Below, in pieces: positions 46,092-54,621 of a DNA stretch of 64,000 bases; the stretch's first letter is position 1; the number at the start of each line of letters is the position of its first letter. The notes beneath the pieces were generated by a model. That model saw only the letters and a program-made list of their open reading frames with translations, ran no database searches and was not told where the DNA came from. Made by a program: the position numbers and the translations under genes. The stretch comes from Saliphagus infecundisoli (GTDB lineage Archaea; Halobacteriota; Halobacteria; Halobacteriales; Natrialbaceae), in assembly GCF_020177375.1 (NCBI RefSeq), contig NZ_JAIWHV010000005.1, positions 101,615-165,614 on the forward strand, written 5' to 3'.

Positions 46092-48014
46092 CTACTCCTG
46101 GCGGGGGATGAGTTCGGCGTCGGGAACCTTCGTCAGATTGAACTCGGCGACCCGGTTGTCGAGCAGTTCCTCCGGCGCGTCGACGTGCCAGTCCTCGGCC
46201 TGAATCCCGCCGTAGTCCCGGCCGACGACGCAACCGTACATCGGCAGGACCTGGTTGTACCACCACGTGAGGTTCGCGAGATACTCGTCGTCGCCGGTGA
46301 GGTGGAGCTGCTGGATCTGATCCATGACGTTGATCGTCATGGTCTCCTCGGCGTCGGGGTTGCCGATCTCGGCGGGAATCTCCCAGTCGCCGTCGGGGTA
46401 GTCGGCGTGGTTCAACTGGAGGAACCACTCCCAGATCGCCTCGACGTACGTGAGACCCATGACGGAGAAGATGGGATGGTTGTCGAAGAGGATGTCGTGG
46501 TCGCCGTTGAACCGGTTCTCACCGTAGGTCGCCTCGTCGACTGCATTGAGGGAGACGTCGAAGCCGAATTCCTCCATCTGGTACTGAACCGAGTCCAGCC
46601 CGTCGACCTGGACGGAGACGCTCGACTGACCCAACAGGATGAGCTCGGCCTGTTCGCCGTCCTCGTCGATCCACTGGCCATCCTGGCGCTCGAAGCCGGC
46701 CTCCTCCATGAGCGTCGTGGCCCGCTCCTGGTCTCGATCGTAGTTGTCGTACCCCTCGATATCGACCCGGCCGTTGTCGACTGCGGTCTGGTTGAGGAAG
46801 GTGGGGGGAAGCTCGTAGAGCTCGTACTGTTCGGGAACCGACGTCGCGATCTCCTGGCGGCTGAGTGCACAGGAGATCGCCTGGCGGACGCGACGGTCGG
46901 CAGTGATGGGCTGGTGGCTCGGGTTAGTCGCCGGCGAGGCCGGCATATCGTAGTTCCCGAAGTTGAACAGGACCGACCAGAGGTGGTTGTAATCGCGGTT
47001 GATCCGGTAGTGGTCGGGAACCTGTTGCATGACGTCCGGCGAGGCGGGGAGCGCGAACGGAATCGCGTCGACGTTCCCTTCGTTGAACGCGAGCACCTTG
47101 TCGTCGTGGCTCTCGATGGCGTACTCGCTGAAGTAGATGTTGTCGGCGTTGGGGTGGTCCTCGTAGACCTCGCCGACAAACGTGGTGTCCGTGGTTTCGC
47201 TGATCTGGAACGGACCGTTCCCGATGATCTCGTCGATGCTGGGAGACCACTCCTGGAACTCCGAGACGACCTGGGTCGCCTCGTCGCCCTCGGCGTCCAT
47301 GAGGTCGTCGCGCCACTGACCGTAGGAGGGGTCGCCAAAGTCTTCCTTGATGATCACGAGACCGTTCGCGAGTTCGTTGATCAGCACCGACTCGATTGTG
47401 AAGTCGTCCACCAGATGGTACCGGATGGCATAGTCGTCGACGACCTCGTAGTCCTCGATGTAGCTGCTCGCCGGCGAGTCCGGGCTCGTGATTTCGGAGA
47501 TACGAAAGCTGATGTCCCTATCGGTCTTCAGGTCGTGGGCGGTGACCGGATCACCGTTGTGCCAGGTCCAGTCGTCGTTCAGCTCGACGAGGATCGACTG
47601 GTCTTCTTTCTCCCAGTTGTCGGCGATGACACCCTGAAACGTATCGTGGCTCTGGTAGTGAATGAGCAGCGGGTCGTAGATCAGTCCCGGGGGATCGAAG
47701 TTCGCCATCTCCCCGGTCGGATCGTAGGGGTTCCAGGACGCGTTCTGGATCTCGTACGTTCCCCGGTGGAGCGCCTTGGTGAACCGTCTGTCGGCGCGTT
47801 CCTCGACGGGATCGGCATACTCGTCCTCGGAGACGTTGCTGCCACCGCTCTCGCTGTCGTTCCCATTGCCGTTCCCGTTTCCGCTGGCGTTCCCGTTTCC
47901 GTTCCCACCGTTGCCGCCGAGACAGCCCGCCGTAAGTACGGTTCCACCGATCAGGCCGTACTTCACAGCATCCCGTCTCGTGACCTCCCGATGCCGATCG
48001 CTACTGAATGGCAT
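46092..48014 (-). CDS. Dpp/Opp-type solute-binding lipoprotein, Tat-exported
   Basis: A 640-residue family-5 extracellular solute-binding protein. The N-terminus has a twin-arginine motif (TRRDAVKYG, residues 12-20) and a lipobox TAGC (about residues 28-31), so it is exported folded and lipid-anchored. A low-complexity Asn/Gly-rich spacer follows (about 32-55), typical of haloarchaeal lipoproteins, then the binding domain with LIYDPLLIHYQSHD and WTWHNGDPVTAHD. It is the first gene of the importer operon. On the minus strand a TATA-like box at 48038-48049 lies 29 bases before the ATG. Binding of oligogalacturonides, rhamnogalacturonan or xylan fragments is inferred from the neighbourhood. Confidence 0.92.
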   Translation of the reverse strand: MPFSSDRHREVTRRDAVKYGLIGGTVLTAGCLGGNGGNGNGNASGNGNGNGNDSESGGSNVSEDEYADPVEERADRRFTKALHRGTYEIQNASWNPYDPTGEMANFDPPGLIYDPLLIHYQSHDTFQGVIADNWEKEDQSILVELNDDWTWHNGDPVTAHDLKTDRDISFRISEITSPDSPASSYIEDYEVVDDYAIRYHLVDDFTIESVLINELANGLVIIKEDFGDPSYGQWRDDLMDAEGDEATQVVSEFQEWSPSIDEIIGNGPFQISETTDTTFVGEVYEDHPNADNIYFSEYAIESHDDKVLAFNEGNVDAIPFALPASPDVMQQVPDHYRINRDYNHLWSVLFNFGNYDMPASPATNPSHQPITADRRVRQAISCALSRQEIATSVPEQYELYELPPTFLNQTAVDNGRVDIEGYDNYDRDQERATTLMEEAGFERQDGQWIDEDGEQAELILLGQSSVSVQVDGLDSVQYQMEEFGFDVSLNAVDEATYGENRFNGDHDILFDNHPIFSVMGLTYVEAIWEWFLQLNHADYPDGDWEIPAEIGNPDAEETMTINVMDQIQQLHLTGDDEYLANLTWWYNQVLPMYGCVVGRDYGGIQAEDWHVDAPEELLDNRVAEFNLTKVPDAELIPRQE

Positions 48015-48037
48015 GCCCCTCGGTTCCGGATCTACCT

Positions 48038-48049
48038 ACATAAACTATT
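48038..48049 (-). promoter_or_regulatory. TATA box of the importer operon
   Basis: On the minus strand the AT-rich aatagtttatgt is centred about 29 bases before the ATG at 48014, the leaderless spacing. It lies in the intergenic region shared with the divergent small membrane-protein gene at 48170. Confidence 0.55.
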
Positions 48050-48169
48050 CGGTTAGTTCGCCGTTCCGGAGTTCGGCCGACCGAACGCCTGCCTCCCCGG
48101 AACCCCGGCGCTGTTTCGACACCCGTTCGGGAGCAAGCTATTTCCACGCCCACGACCGTGTTCCAGCCG

Positions 48170-48373
48170 ATGGAACGTACCCGGCCCGTCCTGAAGGTGA
48201 TCGTCGGCGTCAACGTCCTCTTCCTGGTGTTGCTCGCGTTCTCCGCTCCCTACCTCGAGCCCGGAAGCGGCTCGTACGTCGTGGCCGTGATCACGGCGGG
48301 GCTCTGTCTCGTGATGCTCACGATCTCCGCCGTCATCACCTATTTCGAGTGGGACGTCTTCGGCCAGTTCTAG
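48170..48373 (+). CDS. Small two-helix membrane protein of 67 residues
   Basis: Two membrane helices, at about residues 9-25 and 35-54, with a short positive N-terminus (MERTRPVLK). An aagctattt box about 30 bases before the ATG supports a leaderless start; a GTG at 48158 would add four residues. It is divergent from the importer operon. The function is not recognised. Confidence 0.65.
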   Translation: MERTRPVLKVIVGVNVLFLVLLAFSAPYLEPGSGSYVVAVITAGLCLVMLTISAVITYFEWDVFGQF

Positions 48374-48523
48374 GGAGGTGCCGCCAGCATCCCGGCGGAT
48401 CATACCTCTCCGAGCGGGCTCGTATGTGAAGGCATCCATGGAGTTCCCCGACGCCGAACGACGATTACGGAGGAATGGAGCACAAGAAGTAAGTAGGAGT
48501 GTGGGCGATAGCGACAGTGACAC

Positions 48524-49510
48524 ATGAAATTCGGGATCTTTCCGATCGAGGGTGGCGATCGGTGGACGGGCGTCGTAGACCAGTGTAAGCTCGCGGAGGA
48601 CGTCGGCTTCGAGACCTGCTGGGTCAACGACCACCAGGCCACCGAGGGCGACAACTACTGGCCCTCGCCCCTGACGCGCCTGACCAGTATCGCCGAGGGC
48701 ACCGAGGACCTCGAGCTCGTCACCTCCGTGTTGATCCTCCCGCTGTACCACCCGCTGCACGTCGCCCAGCGGGCGGCGATGCTCGACAACATCTCCGACG
48801 GTCGGCTGACGCTGGGCGTCGGGCTGGGTTACGTCGAAAAGGAGTTCGAGGCGTTCGGCGTCCCGATGGACGAGCGCGCCGGCCGGATGATCGAGGGGAT
48901 CCAGTTCATCGAGGAGTTCTTCGAGGCCGAGGAGCCGATCAGCTACGACTGTCCCTTTTTCACCGTCGAGGACTGGGAACCCCTCCCCGATACCGTCCAA
49001 GAGCCGCGTCCGCCGCTGTGGATCGGCGGCTGGGGAGACAAGCAGATCGCCCGTTCGGCGAAGTTCTCCGACGCCTGGGTCCCCGGCGTCGTCGCCGACC
49101 TCGGTATCGTCGAGGACCGAAAGGAACTCCAGCGCGAGCACGTCGCGGACGGCGACCAGAACTGGGAGGAGATCGACCATCCATTGATGCGCGAGGCCGT
49201 CATAGCCAAGACCGAAGAAGAAGTGATGGAGCGCAAGGAATACCTCCACGAGACCTACATGGAGGAGTACGGCGGGGAGTTTTCCCACCCGCTGATGACC
49301 GCTGACAGCGTCGAGGACTTCGAGGAACTCGCCGACGACCGCTTCATCTACGGCACGCCCGATCAGGTCGTCGACCAGATCGAGGGGATCCGCGAGCGGT
49401 TCCCGCTCGACCAGCTCGCGCTTCGATTCCACCACTCCGGGATGCCAAAGGACCTGGTCGAGGACCAGATCCGGCTGTTCGGCGAGGAGGTCATCCCGCG
49501 GATCGACTAA
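48524..49510 (+). CDS. Luciferase-like (LLM class) oxidoreductase 1
   Basis: A 328-residue TIM-barrel flavin- or F420-dependent enzyme of the luciferase-like superfamily. It starts MKFGIFPIEGG and shows the family segments AEDVGFETCWVNDH, AQRAAMLDNISDGRLTLGVGLGY and PPLWIGGWGDKQIARSAKFSDAW, in the usual order. Haloarchaea make coenzyme F420, and several enzymes of this superfamily use it, including sugar-phosphate dehydrogenases elsewhere, so F420 use is possible but not shown. The binding residues are not decisive by eye. It lies near a second, only distantly similar member at 50148-51179 on the opposite strand. Confidence 0.88.
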   Translation: MKFGIFPIEGGDRWTGVVDQCKLAEDVGFETCWVNDHQATEGDNYWPSPLTRLTSIAEGTEDLELVTSVLILPLYHPLHVAQRAAMLDNISDGRLTLGVGLGYVEKEFEAFGVPMDERAGRMIEGIQFIEEFFEAEEPISYDCPFFTVEDWEPLPDTVQEPRPPLWIGGWGDKQIARSAKFSDAWVPGVVADLGIVEDRKELQREHVADGDQNWEEIDHPLMREAVIAKTEEEVMERKEYLHETYMEEYGGEFSHPLMTADSVEDFEELADDRFIYGTPDQVVDQIEGIRERFPLDQLALRFHHSGMPKDLVEDQIRLFGEEVIPRID

Positions 49511-50147
49511 TTTCTCCGATATTACCGGACGGGCCGTTTCCGATCGTTCCCGTCCGGAGAACTCTAATGGACAGAGGGTTGTGGGAAATCGACAGATCAG
49601 TACGATCTCTCCCCCTCGCCTAAGTGCACCACACGTTCGGGCACTCGAGGTCGACGATCGGACGAACTAACAGAACCGCCCGAGGCGGCTGACCACGGGT
49701 GGAAACGCCTGGTCATCCGGCGAACGGCCAGACGTCTCCGGAACGTCCCTCTTCGGCCAGCGATCCAGGCAGCACACAGGCAATTTGTCCGATCATGCCG
49801 AACGGTGAGACCGGGCAGACCCGCTACGAACCCGTCGAACCGCTCGAGTACCGGGTTCCTGAGACGAGCGATATCGTCGTTGAAGATCCGACGGCGCCGA
49901 TCGACCGGCCGGGTATCGATCCCTCGAGCAGCCGATCACGACGTCCCGCCTTGTCCAAACGCCGAAACCCGGACGACGAGATGCGTGCGTCTCGACGACC
50001 GGACTGTGGAGACGGTGATCGTCCGAACCGATGTCGACCGCTGAGGACGACAGAAAGCTGGCTCCTTCGGACTCCCCGGAGGGTGCATTACGATCGTACC
50101 ACCGTAACGGATACTTCGGCATTACCGGACGGGTTTCACGGATCGTG
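49511..50147. other. 637-base region between two luciferase-like genes
   Basis: No intact gene. It holds a candidate broken gene (49795-50044) and an exact 13-base repeat, attaccggacggg, at 49521-49533 and 50121-50133, just beyond the stop codons of the two flanking genes. The rest is GC-rich with no clear motif. Confidence 0.5.
49795..50044 (+). pseudogene. Possible frameshifted small protein gene
   Basis: From the ATG at 49795 the frame encodes about 43 residues of typical haloarchaeal composition (MPNGETGQTRYEPVEPLEYR onward) and then turns arginine-rich. The next frame takes over near 49915-49935 with natural composition (AADHDVPPCPNAETRTTRCV, then LDDRTVETVIVRTDVDR) to a TGA at 50042-50044. 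A single one-base change would join them into a protein of about 82 residues. The family is not recognised. It may be a real frameshift, two fragments of an old gene, or chance. Confidence 0.35.
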
Positions 50148-51179
50148 CTACGCGAACGCGGGCATCACTTCGTCAGCGAACAGCTCCATTCCCCCCGTCT
50201 CGGGGAAGTCGACGAACCAGCCCTGGAACTTCGTGACGCCGACGTCGATGCGCTCCTCGATCGCCTCGGCACACTCCTCGGGGGTGCCCATCACGAAGTA
50301 CTCGCGGGCGTCCGCGCCGGTCTTGATGGGCGCTCTGTCCTGGTACTCCTCCTCGAACTGGATGGGGGTCATCAGGTCGACCAACTCCTCCAGTTGCTCC
50401 TCGTCGCGCGTACAGATGACGTGACCGTCCCAGGAGTACTCGAGCTCCGCGGGGTCGCGCCCGACGGTCTCGCAATGGTCCTCGATGACGCCGATCTTGT
50501 GGGCGAGGGTCTCGGGGTCGCCGTTGAAGACGTCGGTGTTCCAGACGTCGGCGTGTTTCGCGACGAGCTTGAGGGTGACTTCCTCGCCGGTCCCCCCGAC
50601 CAAAATCGGCGGATGGGGCTCCTGAATCGGACCCGGCTCGCAGTGGGCGTCCTCGATCTCGTAACGCTCGCCCGAAAACGTCGCGCCCTCGCCGGGGTCG
50701 GTCGCCCACATCGCCTTCATCAGCCGGATCGCCTCGTCCAGGCGCATCAGGCGCTCGAACCCGTCTCGATGCTCCCAGCCGTAGGCCTCGTACTCGGGTT
50801 CGTGCCACCCTGCGCCCAGGCCGAGCTGAAGTCGGCCCTCGGAGACGACGTCGAGCGTCGCGGCCATCTTCGCGACCAGCGCGGGGTTTCGGTAGTCGTT
50901 ACAGAGCACGAGCGAGCCGATATCGATCTCGTCGGTGAAGCCCGCGATCGCGCTCAATAGCGTCCAGCACTCGTATTCCGCCTGGTCGCGCCCGAGCATC
51001 AGGTGGTCGGGCGCCCACGCGGCGTCGAAGCCCAACTCTTCGGCCAACAGGACCGACTCCCTGGTCCGTTCCCAGTCCAACTCCTCGAGCCGGGGCGTAT
51101 CGCGGTGGACCGGCTCGTCACCGTCCTCGGGGGCACCCGCGAACACCGGGACGTTGAACTCGAAGCTGACGTCGCTCAT
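50148..51179 (-). CDS. Luciferase-like (LLM class) oxidoreductase 2, coupled to the dehydratase gene
   Basis: A 343-residue member of the luciferase-like superfamily. Motifs are EELGFDAAWAPDHLMLG near residue 46, KMAATLDVVSEGRLQLGLGAGW near 100 and PPILVGGTGEEVTLKLVAKHADVW near 190. The start codon overlaps the stop of the enolase-superfamily dehydratase gene (ATGA at 51176-51179), so the two are translationally coupled and their products probably act in one pathway. A flavin- or F420-dependent step on a sugar or sugar acid is the natural inference, since no rhamnose dehydrogenase is otherwise certain here. The substrate cannot be read from sequence. Confidence 0.88.
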   Translation of the reverse strand: MSDVSFEFNVPVFAGAPEDGDEPVHRDTPRLEELDWERTRESVLLAEELGFDAAWAPDHLMLGRDQAEYECWTLLSAIAGFTDEIDIGSLVLCNDYRNPALVAKMAATLDVVSEGRLQLGLGAGWHEPEYEAYGWEHRDGFERLMRLDEAIRLMKAMWATDPGEGATFSGERYEIEDAHCEPGPIQEPHPPILVGGTGEEVTLKLVAKHADVWNTDVFNGDPETLAHKIGVIEDHCETVGRDPAELEYSWDGHVICTRDEEQLEELVDLMTPIQFEEEYQDRAPIKTGADAREYFVMGTPEECAEAIEERIDVGVTKFQGWFVDFPETGGMELFADEVMPAFA

Positions 51180-52384
51180 GGCTCGACGGCGAAGTGTTCG
51201 AGGGCCTCGCGGTTCAGTTCGGCGCTCAGACCCGTCCCCTCGGGAAGCGAGAGCGTACCGTCCTCGGCCTGTGGCGGGTTCGCGTAGATCGCGTCGGCGT
51301 AGGTCGAATCCTTCTCGCCCTGGCGCTTCTGGTACCATTCGGGGATCGGGAAGTACTCGGCCATCGGCGCGTTCGTCGAGGCCGCGATGAAGTGGAGGTG
51401 GGGGTTGGTACCCGTATGCGGGATTACAGGCACGTCGTGGGTCGAGGCCAGCGCGTCGATCTTCAACAACTCGGTGAGTCCGCCACACCGATGAACGTCG
51501 GGCTGGAGGATATCGACTGCGCCACGCTCCAGGAGTTCCTCGTGGCCCCACCGGGTGAACTCGTGTTCGCCACCCGAGATCGGCATCGGGGCCGCGTCGC
51601 GGACCGCCGCGTAGCCGTCGATGTCGTCGGGGATCACCGGCTCCTCGACCCACGCCATGTCGTAGGGTTCGAGTCGCTGGGTCATTTCCTTTGCATAGCG
51701 CACCGACCACCCCATGTAGGCGTCGCCCGCGATGGCGAGGTCGTCGCCGACGGCATCCCGGACGGTCTCGACGATCTTCTCGTTTTCTTTCATTCCCGAC
51801 CGGCCCGCCTCGGGTCCGTGTCGAAAGCGGAGTTTCATCGTCTCGAAGCCGGCCTCGGCGTACTCGATGGCCTCTCGCTCCAAGGTCTCGTGATCGACGG
51901 GGTGGAGGTTGCTCGCATAACAGTCGATCTCCTCCTCGACAGGGCCGCCGAGCAGTTCGTACACCGGTTTGTCGGCTTCCTTGCCGGCGATGTCCCAGAG
52001 CGCGAGGTCGACGGCACTGATCGCCTCGACCGCCGCACCCTTCCGGCCGAAGGGGATCGTCGCCCGGTACATCTGATCCCAGAGCTTCTCGCGCTCGCGG
52101 GGATCCTCGCCGACGACCAGTTTGGAAAGGGTTTCGTCGACGATCGTCGAGATCGCGCCGGTCGCCCAGTTGCCCTGCCCGACGCCCGTGATCCCCGCGT
52201 CGGTCTCGACCTCGACGACGACATCGCCGACCGGTCCCATCCACTTCCGGCGGGCCTGGGGGTTTTCTCCCTCCGCGTTTCTGTACTCCTCGTAGCCGCT
52301 CATCACGGTGACGAGCGGGAACTCGACGAACTCGCCCCACGACTCGGTCCCGACGTTCGTCGCGCTGACGCTGGTGATCTCCAT
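51176..52384 (-). CDS. Enolase-superfamily sugar-acid dehydratase, L-rhamnonate dehydratase-like
   Basis: A 402-residue mandelate racemase/muconate lactonizing-type protein. The N-terminal capping domain is followed by ALWDIAGKEADKPVYELLGG (about 128-147). The barrel has a KLRF strand near residue 184, metal ligands Asp221 (GDAYMGW), Glu247 (WVEEP) and Glu273 (SGGEHEF), then DILQPDVHRCGG and IPHTGTN with a late histidine. The GGEH motif and the C-terminal GLSAELNREAL agree with L-rhamnonate dehydratases as I remember them, but arabinonate/xylonate dehydratases (XacD-like) are close relatives. The start at 52384 (MEITSVSATN) is preferred over 52426. The reaction would be L-rhamnonate to 2-keto-3-deoxy-L-rhamnonate. 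Confidence 0.85.
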   Translation of the reverse strand: MEITSVSATNVGTESWGEFVEFPLVTVMSGYEEYRNAEGENPQARRKWMGPVGDVVVEVETDAGITGVGQGNWATGAISTIVDETLSKLVVGEDPREREKLWDQMYRATIPFGRKGAAVEAISAVDLALWDIAGKEADKPVYELLGGPVEEEIDCYASNLHPVDHETLEREAIEYAEAGFETMKLRFRHGPEAGRSGMKENEKIVETVRDAVGDDLAIAGDAYMGWSVRYAKEMTQRLEPYDMAWVEEPVIPDDIDGYAAVRDAAPMPISGGEHEFTRWGHEELLERGAVDILQPDVHRCGGLTELLKIDALASTHDVPVIPHTGTNPHLHFIAASTNAPMAEYFPIPEWYQKRQGEKDSTYADAIYANPPQAEDGTLSLPEGTGLSAELNREALEHFAVEP

Positions 52385-52439
52385 CGACGTATACGACCCC
52401 CAGCCCCGAAAAAAGTGTTTCGGCACCCGACCGCGAGGG

Positions 52440-53288
52440 CTACTCGTAACTCACGCCCCCCTCCTCGAGGATCCCCCGGAACGCCTCCGCCGCACGCCCG
52501 TAGCCCTCGGGACCCGAAAAGCCGCTTCGCTCGCCCGCGACGTCGAGGTGTGGTTCGAGCGAGGCATAACCCTCCCACCCTCGGCGATCGAGTGTTGCGA
52601 CGATCTCCGGAAACGACCCGTCGCCCTCGCCGGCGACCCGGATCGCGCCCTCCTCGCCGTAGACGCAGTCCTTGACGTGGAGCTGTTGGACGTACTCGAT
52701 CAGGTCGAGCAGGGCCTCCGGATAGGGCGAGACGCCGATCTCAAGGAAGTTCGCCGGGTCGAAGGCAGCCCGCAACGCCGGGGAGTCCACGCTCTCGAAG
52801 ATGTCTCGGCAGCGTCCGGGCGTATCGCCGTAGATCCGCTTTTCGTTCTCGTGGACGAGGACGACGCCTTCCTCCTCGGCGCGCTCCGCTTTCCGTTCCA
52901 TCCGCCGGAGGACCTCCTCGCGGTGGTCCTCGGGCTCGTCGCCCTCGGGGATGTAGTAAGAAAACAGCCGGATGTAGTCGGCGTCGAACGCTCCCGCGAG
53001 TTCGACCGCGCGCTCGAACTCCGCGAAGTGGGGTTCGAAGGGATCGGTGATGGATATCTTCCCGATCGGCGAGCCGATCGAGGAAACCGAAACGCCCGCC
53101 CGGTCGAGACGTCCCCGTGCCTCCGCGACCTCCTCGTCGGACAGATCGAGGACGCCGGTCCCGTCTACGGTCCGGAGGTCAAGCGCCCCGATCCCCTCCC
53201 GCTCTAGAACTTCGAGTTGCTCGTCGAACGACTCGGCAATCTCGTCCGCGAACCCGCTCAACACGACGTGGCCGTCCCGTGGTGGCAT
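52440..53288 (-). CDS. Sugar phosphate isomerase/epimerase family protein
   Basis: A 282-residue xylose-isomerase-like TIM barrel. Metal-binding acidic and histidine residues are in VLVHENEKRIYGDT (near 147), RAAFDPANF (near 172), QQLHVKDCVYG (near 202) and the late YASLEPHLD. Such proteins isomerise or epimerise sugars or keto-sugars, and some are inositol-catabolic dehydratases. The substrate here is unknown. It lies 55 bases upstream of the dehydratase gene on the same strand and may be co-transcribed. Confidence 0.82.
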   Translation of the reverse strand: MPPRDGHVVLSGFADEIAESFDEQLEVLEREGIGALDLRTVDGTGVLDLSDEEVAEARGRLDRAGVSVSSIGSPIGKISITDPFEPHFAEFERAVELAGAFDADYIRLFSYYIPEGDEPEDHREEVLRRMERKAERAEEEGVVLVHENEKRIYGDTPGRCRDIFESVDSPALRAAFDPANFLEIGVSPYPEALLDLIEYVQQLHVKDCVYGEEGAIRVAGEGDGSFPEIVATLDRRGWEGYASLEPHLDVAGERSGFSGPEGYGRAAEAFRGILEEGGVSYE

Positions 53289-53382
53289 ACGCCGCGGTTC
53301 GATGCTCCCCTACTTAGTCGTTCCGTCGACGTACTCCCATTACGCACCAATAAAATATAATAAACGAGATATCGACAAGAAC

Positions 53383-54456
53383 TCAGATGTCGACCGTTCC
53401 GTCACGGTCAGCGGCGTTATGAATGGCCCTGATCGCACGCATGTCCGCGAGCCCCTCGTGGCCATCGGGGCCGATGTCGCCGCCCGACAGGACGCGGTCG
53501 GCGAAGTAGTCGAACTCCTCGCGCATCTCACCGGTCGCGTCGATTCCCGTATCCTCGATTTCGGCCCGGACGTCCCCTTTCGAGACGTGTAGCGTCGCCT
53601 CGCCGTGAAACGCCGGATCGAGTTCGATCGAACCCTCGGTCCCGATCAGCGTGAGGGAGGTGCCCTCCTGGGCGTTCTGGCTCGCCGTCGCTTCCAGGGG
53701 AACCTCTCCCTCGAAGGTGAGCGTGAACTCCGCGACCTCGTCGGGGACGTCCGCGAAGGCCTCGTCGTCCGACCGCATCGTCGCCCGCGCCAAGACCGGC
53801 TCCCGGTCGAGGAGGTATCGTGCGGTGTTGATCGAGTAGATCCCCAGGTCCATCACGCTCGCGCCGTATCCAGCCAGGTCGGGATTCAGCCGCCACTGAT
53901 CGGGGTCGGGGATCATCTCGAGCAGCGGCTGGGTGTTGGTACTCCGCACGGAGACGGGCTCCCCGACGAACCCAGCCTCGATCAACTCCCGCGCCCGCCG
54001 GACCGCGGGCTCGGTCTGCATCCGGTAGGCCGTCATCAGCGGAACCTCTCCCTCCGCGGCTTCGACCAGTTTCTCGGCGCGCTCGACGGTCGCCTCGAGG
54101 GGTTTCTCACAGAGCACTGCCTTGCCGTACTCGGCAGCGGTCTCGACATACTCGAGGTGGAGGGCATTGGGCGTCCCGACGTAGACCGCGTCGTACTCCT
54201 CGGCCGCTTCGCCGTCGTGGAACTCCTCGTAGGAGATCCCGGTCTCGACGCCGTTTTCGGCCGCGATCCGTTCGGCCTTCTCGGTCGAACTGCTCACGAG
54301 CACGGCCGTCGCACAGAGGTCGCTCTCCTCGATCGCCGGGATCGCGACGTCGACGGTCCACCAGCCCAGCCCGATCAGAGCGAACCGGAGCTCCCCGTCC
54401 TCGATACGCTGCCAGTCCCGCCGCGAGAAATCGCCGATCCCGGTTGCCAGGTCCAT
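53383..54456 (-). CDS. XacA-like sugar dehydrogenase (Gfo/Idh/MocA family), copy 1
   Basis: A 357-residue oxidoreductase with the pattern of haloarchaeal pentose 1-dehydrogenases (XacA). Features are DFSRRDWQRIEDG at the N-terminus, IGLGWWTVDVAIPAI at residues 28-42, CEKPLEATVERAE near 115, then TAYRMQTEPAVRRARELI, DPDQWRLNPDLAGYG and DLGIYSINTARYLL. It is expected to oxidise D-xylose or L-arabinose (or another aldose) at C1 to the lactone with NADP. It is about half identical to the paralogue at 56389-57462 by inspection. In the minus strand it sits between the isomerase and the semialdehyde dehydrogenase genes, each separated by 94-165 bases, with its own AT-rich promoter region. Confidence 0.88.
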   Translation of the reverse strand: MDLATGIGDFSRRDWQRIEDGELRFALIGLGWWTVDVAIPAIEESDLCATAVLVSSSTEKAERIAAENGVETGISYEEFHDGEAAEEYDAVYVGTPNALHLEYVETAAEYGKAVLCEKPLEATVERAEKLVEAAEGEVPLMTAYRMQTEPAVRRARELIEAGFVGEPVSVRSTNTQPLLEMIPDPDQWRLNPDLAGYGASVMDLGIYSINTARYLLDREPVLARATMRSDDEAFADVPDEVAEFTLTFEGEVPLEATASQNAQEGTSLTLIGTEGSIELDPAFHGEATLHVSKGDVRAEIEDTGIDATGEMREEFDYFADRVLSGGDIGPDGHEGLADMRAIRAIHNAADRDGTVDI

Positions 54457-54535
54457 ACGCGCCCATACGGTGACCGGTGGTAAAGTGATTCGATCCGTGG
54501 CGGATAATATCAGTATCTGTCGAGGTAATCGAAAT

Positions 54536-54562
54536 AGACATATATAATATGGTTCCTGGAAC
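54536..54562 (-). promoter_or_regulatory. AT-rich box and GTTCC-T-GGAAC palindrome upstream of XacA-like gene 1
   Basis: In the 165-base gap between the XacA-like gene and the semialdehyde dehydrogenase gene, an AT run (atatataatat) lies beside the 11-base palindrome GTTCCTGGAAC at 54552-54562. The GAAC/GTTC half-sites recall the cluster at 56313-56381 and may be read by the same regulator. The palindrome is about 100 bases from the start at 54456. Confidence 0.35.
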
Positions 54563-54621
54563 GCGATGCTCTCGAACGGACGGGCGAGAAAGAGAGACGC
54601 GAAAACGGTCCGCCGACGACC

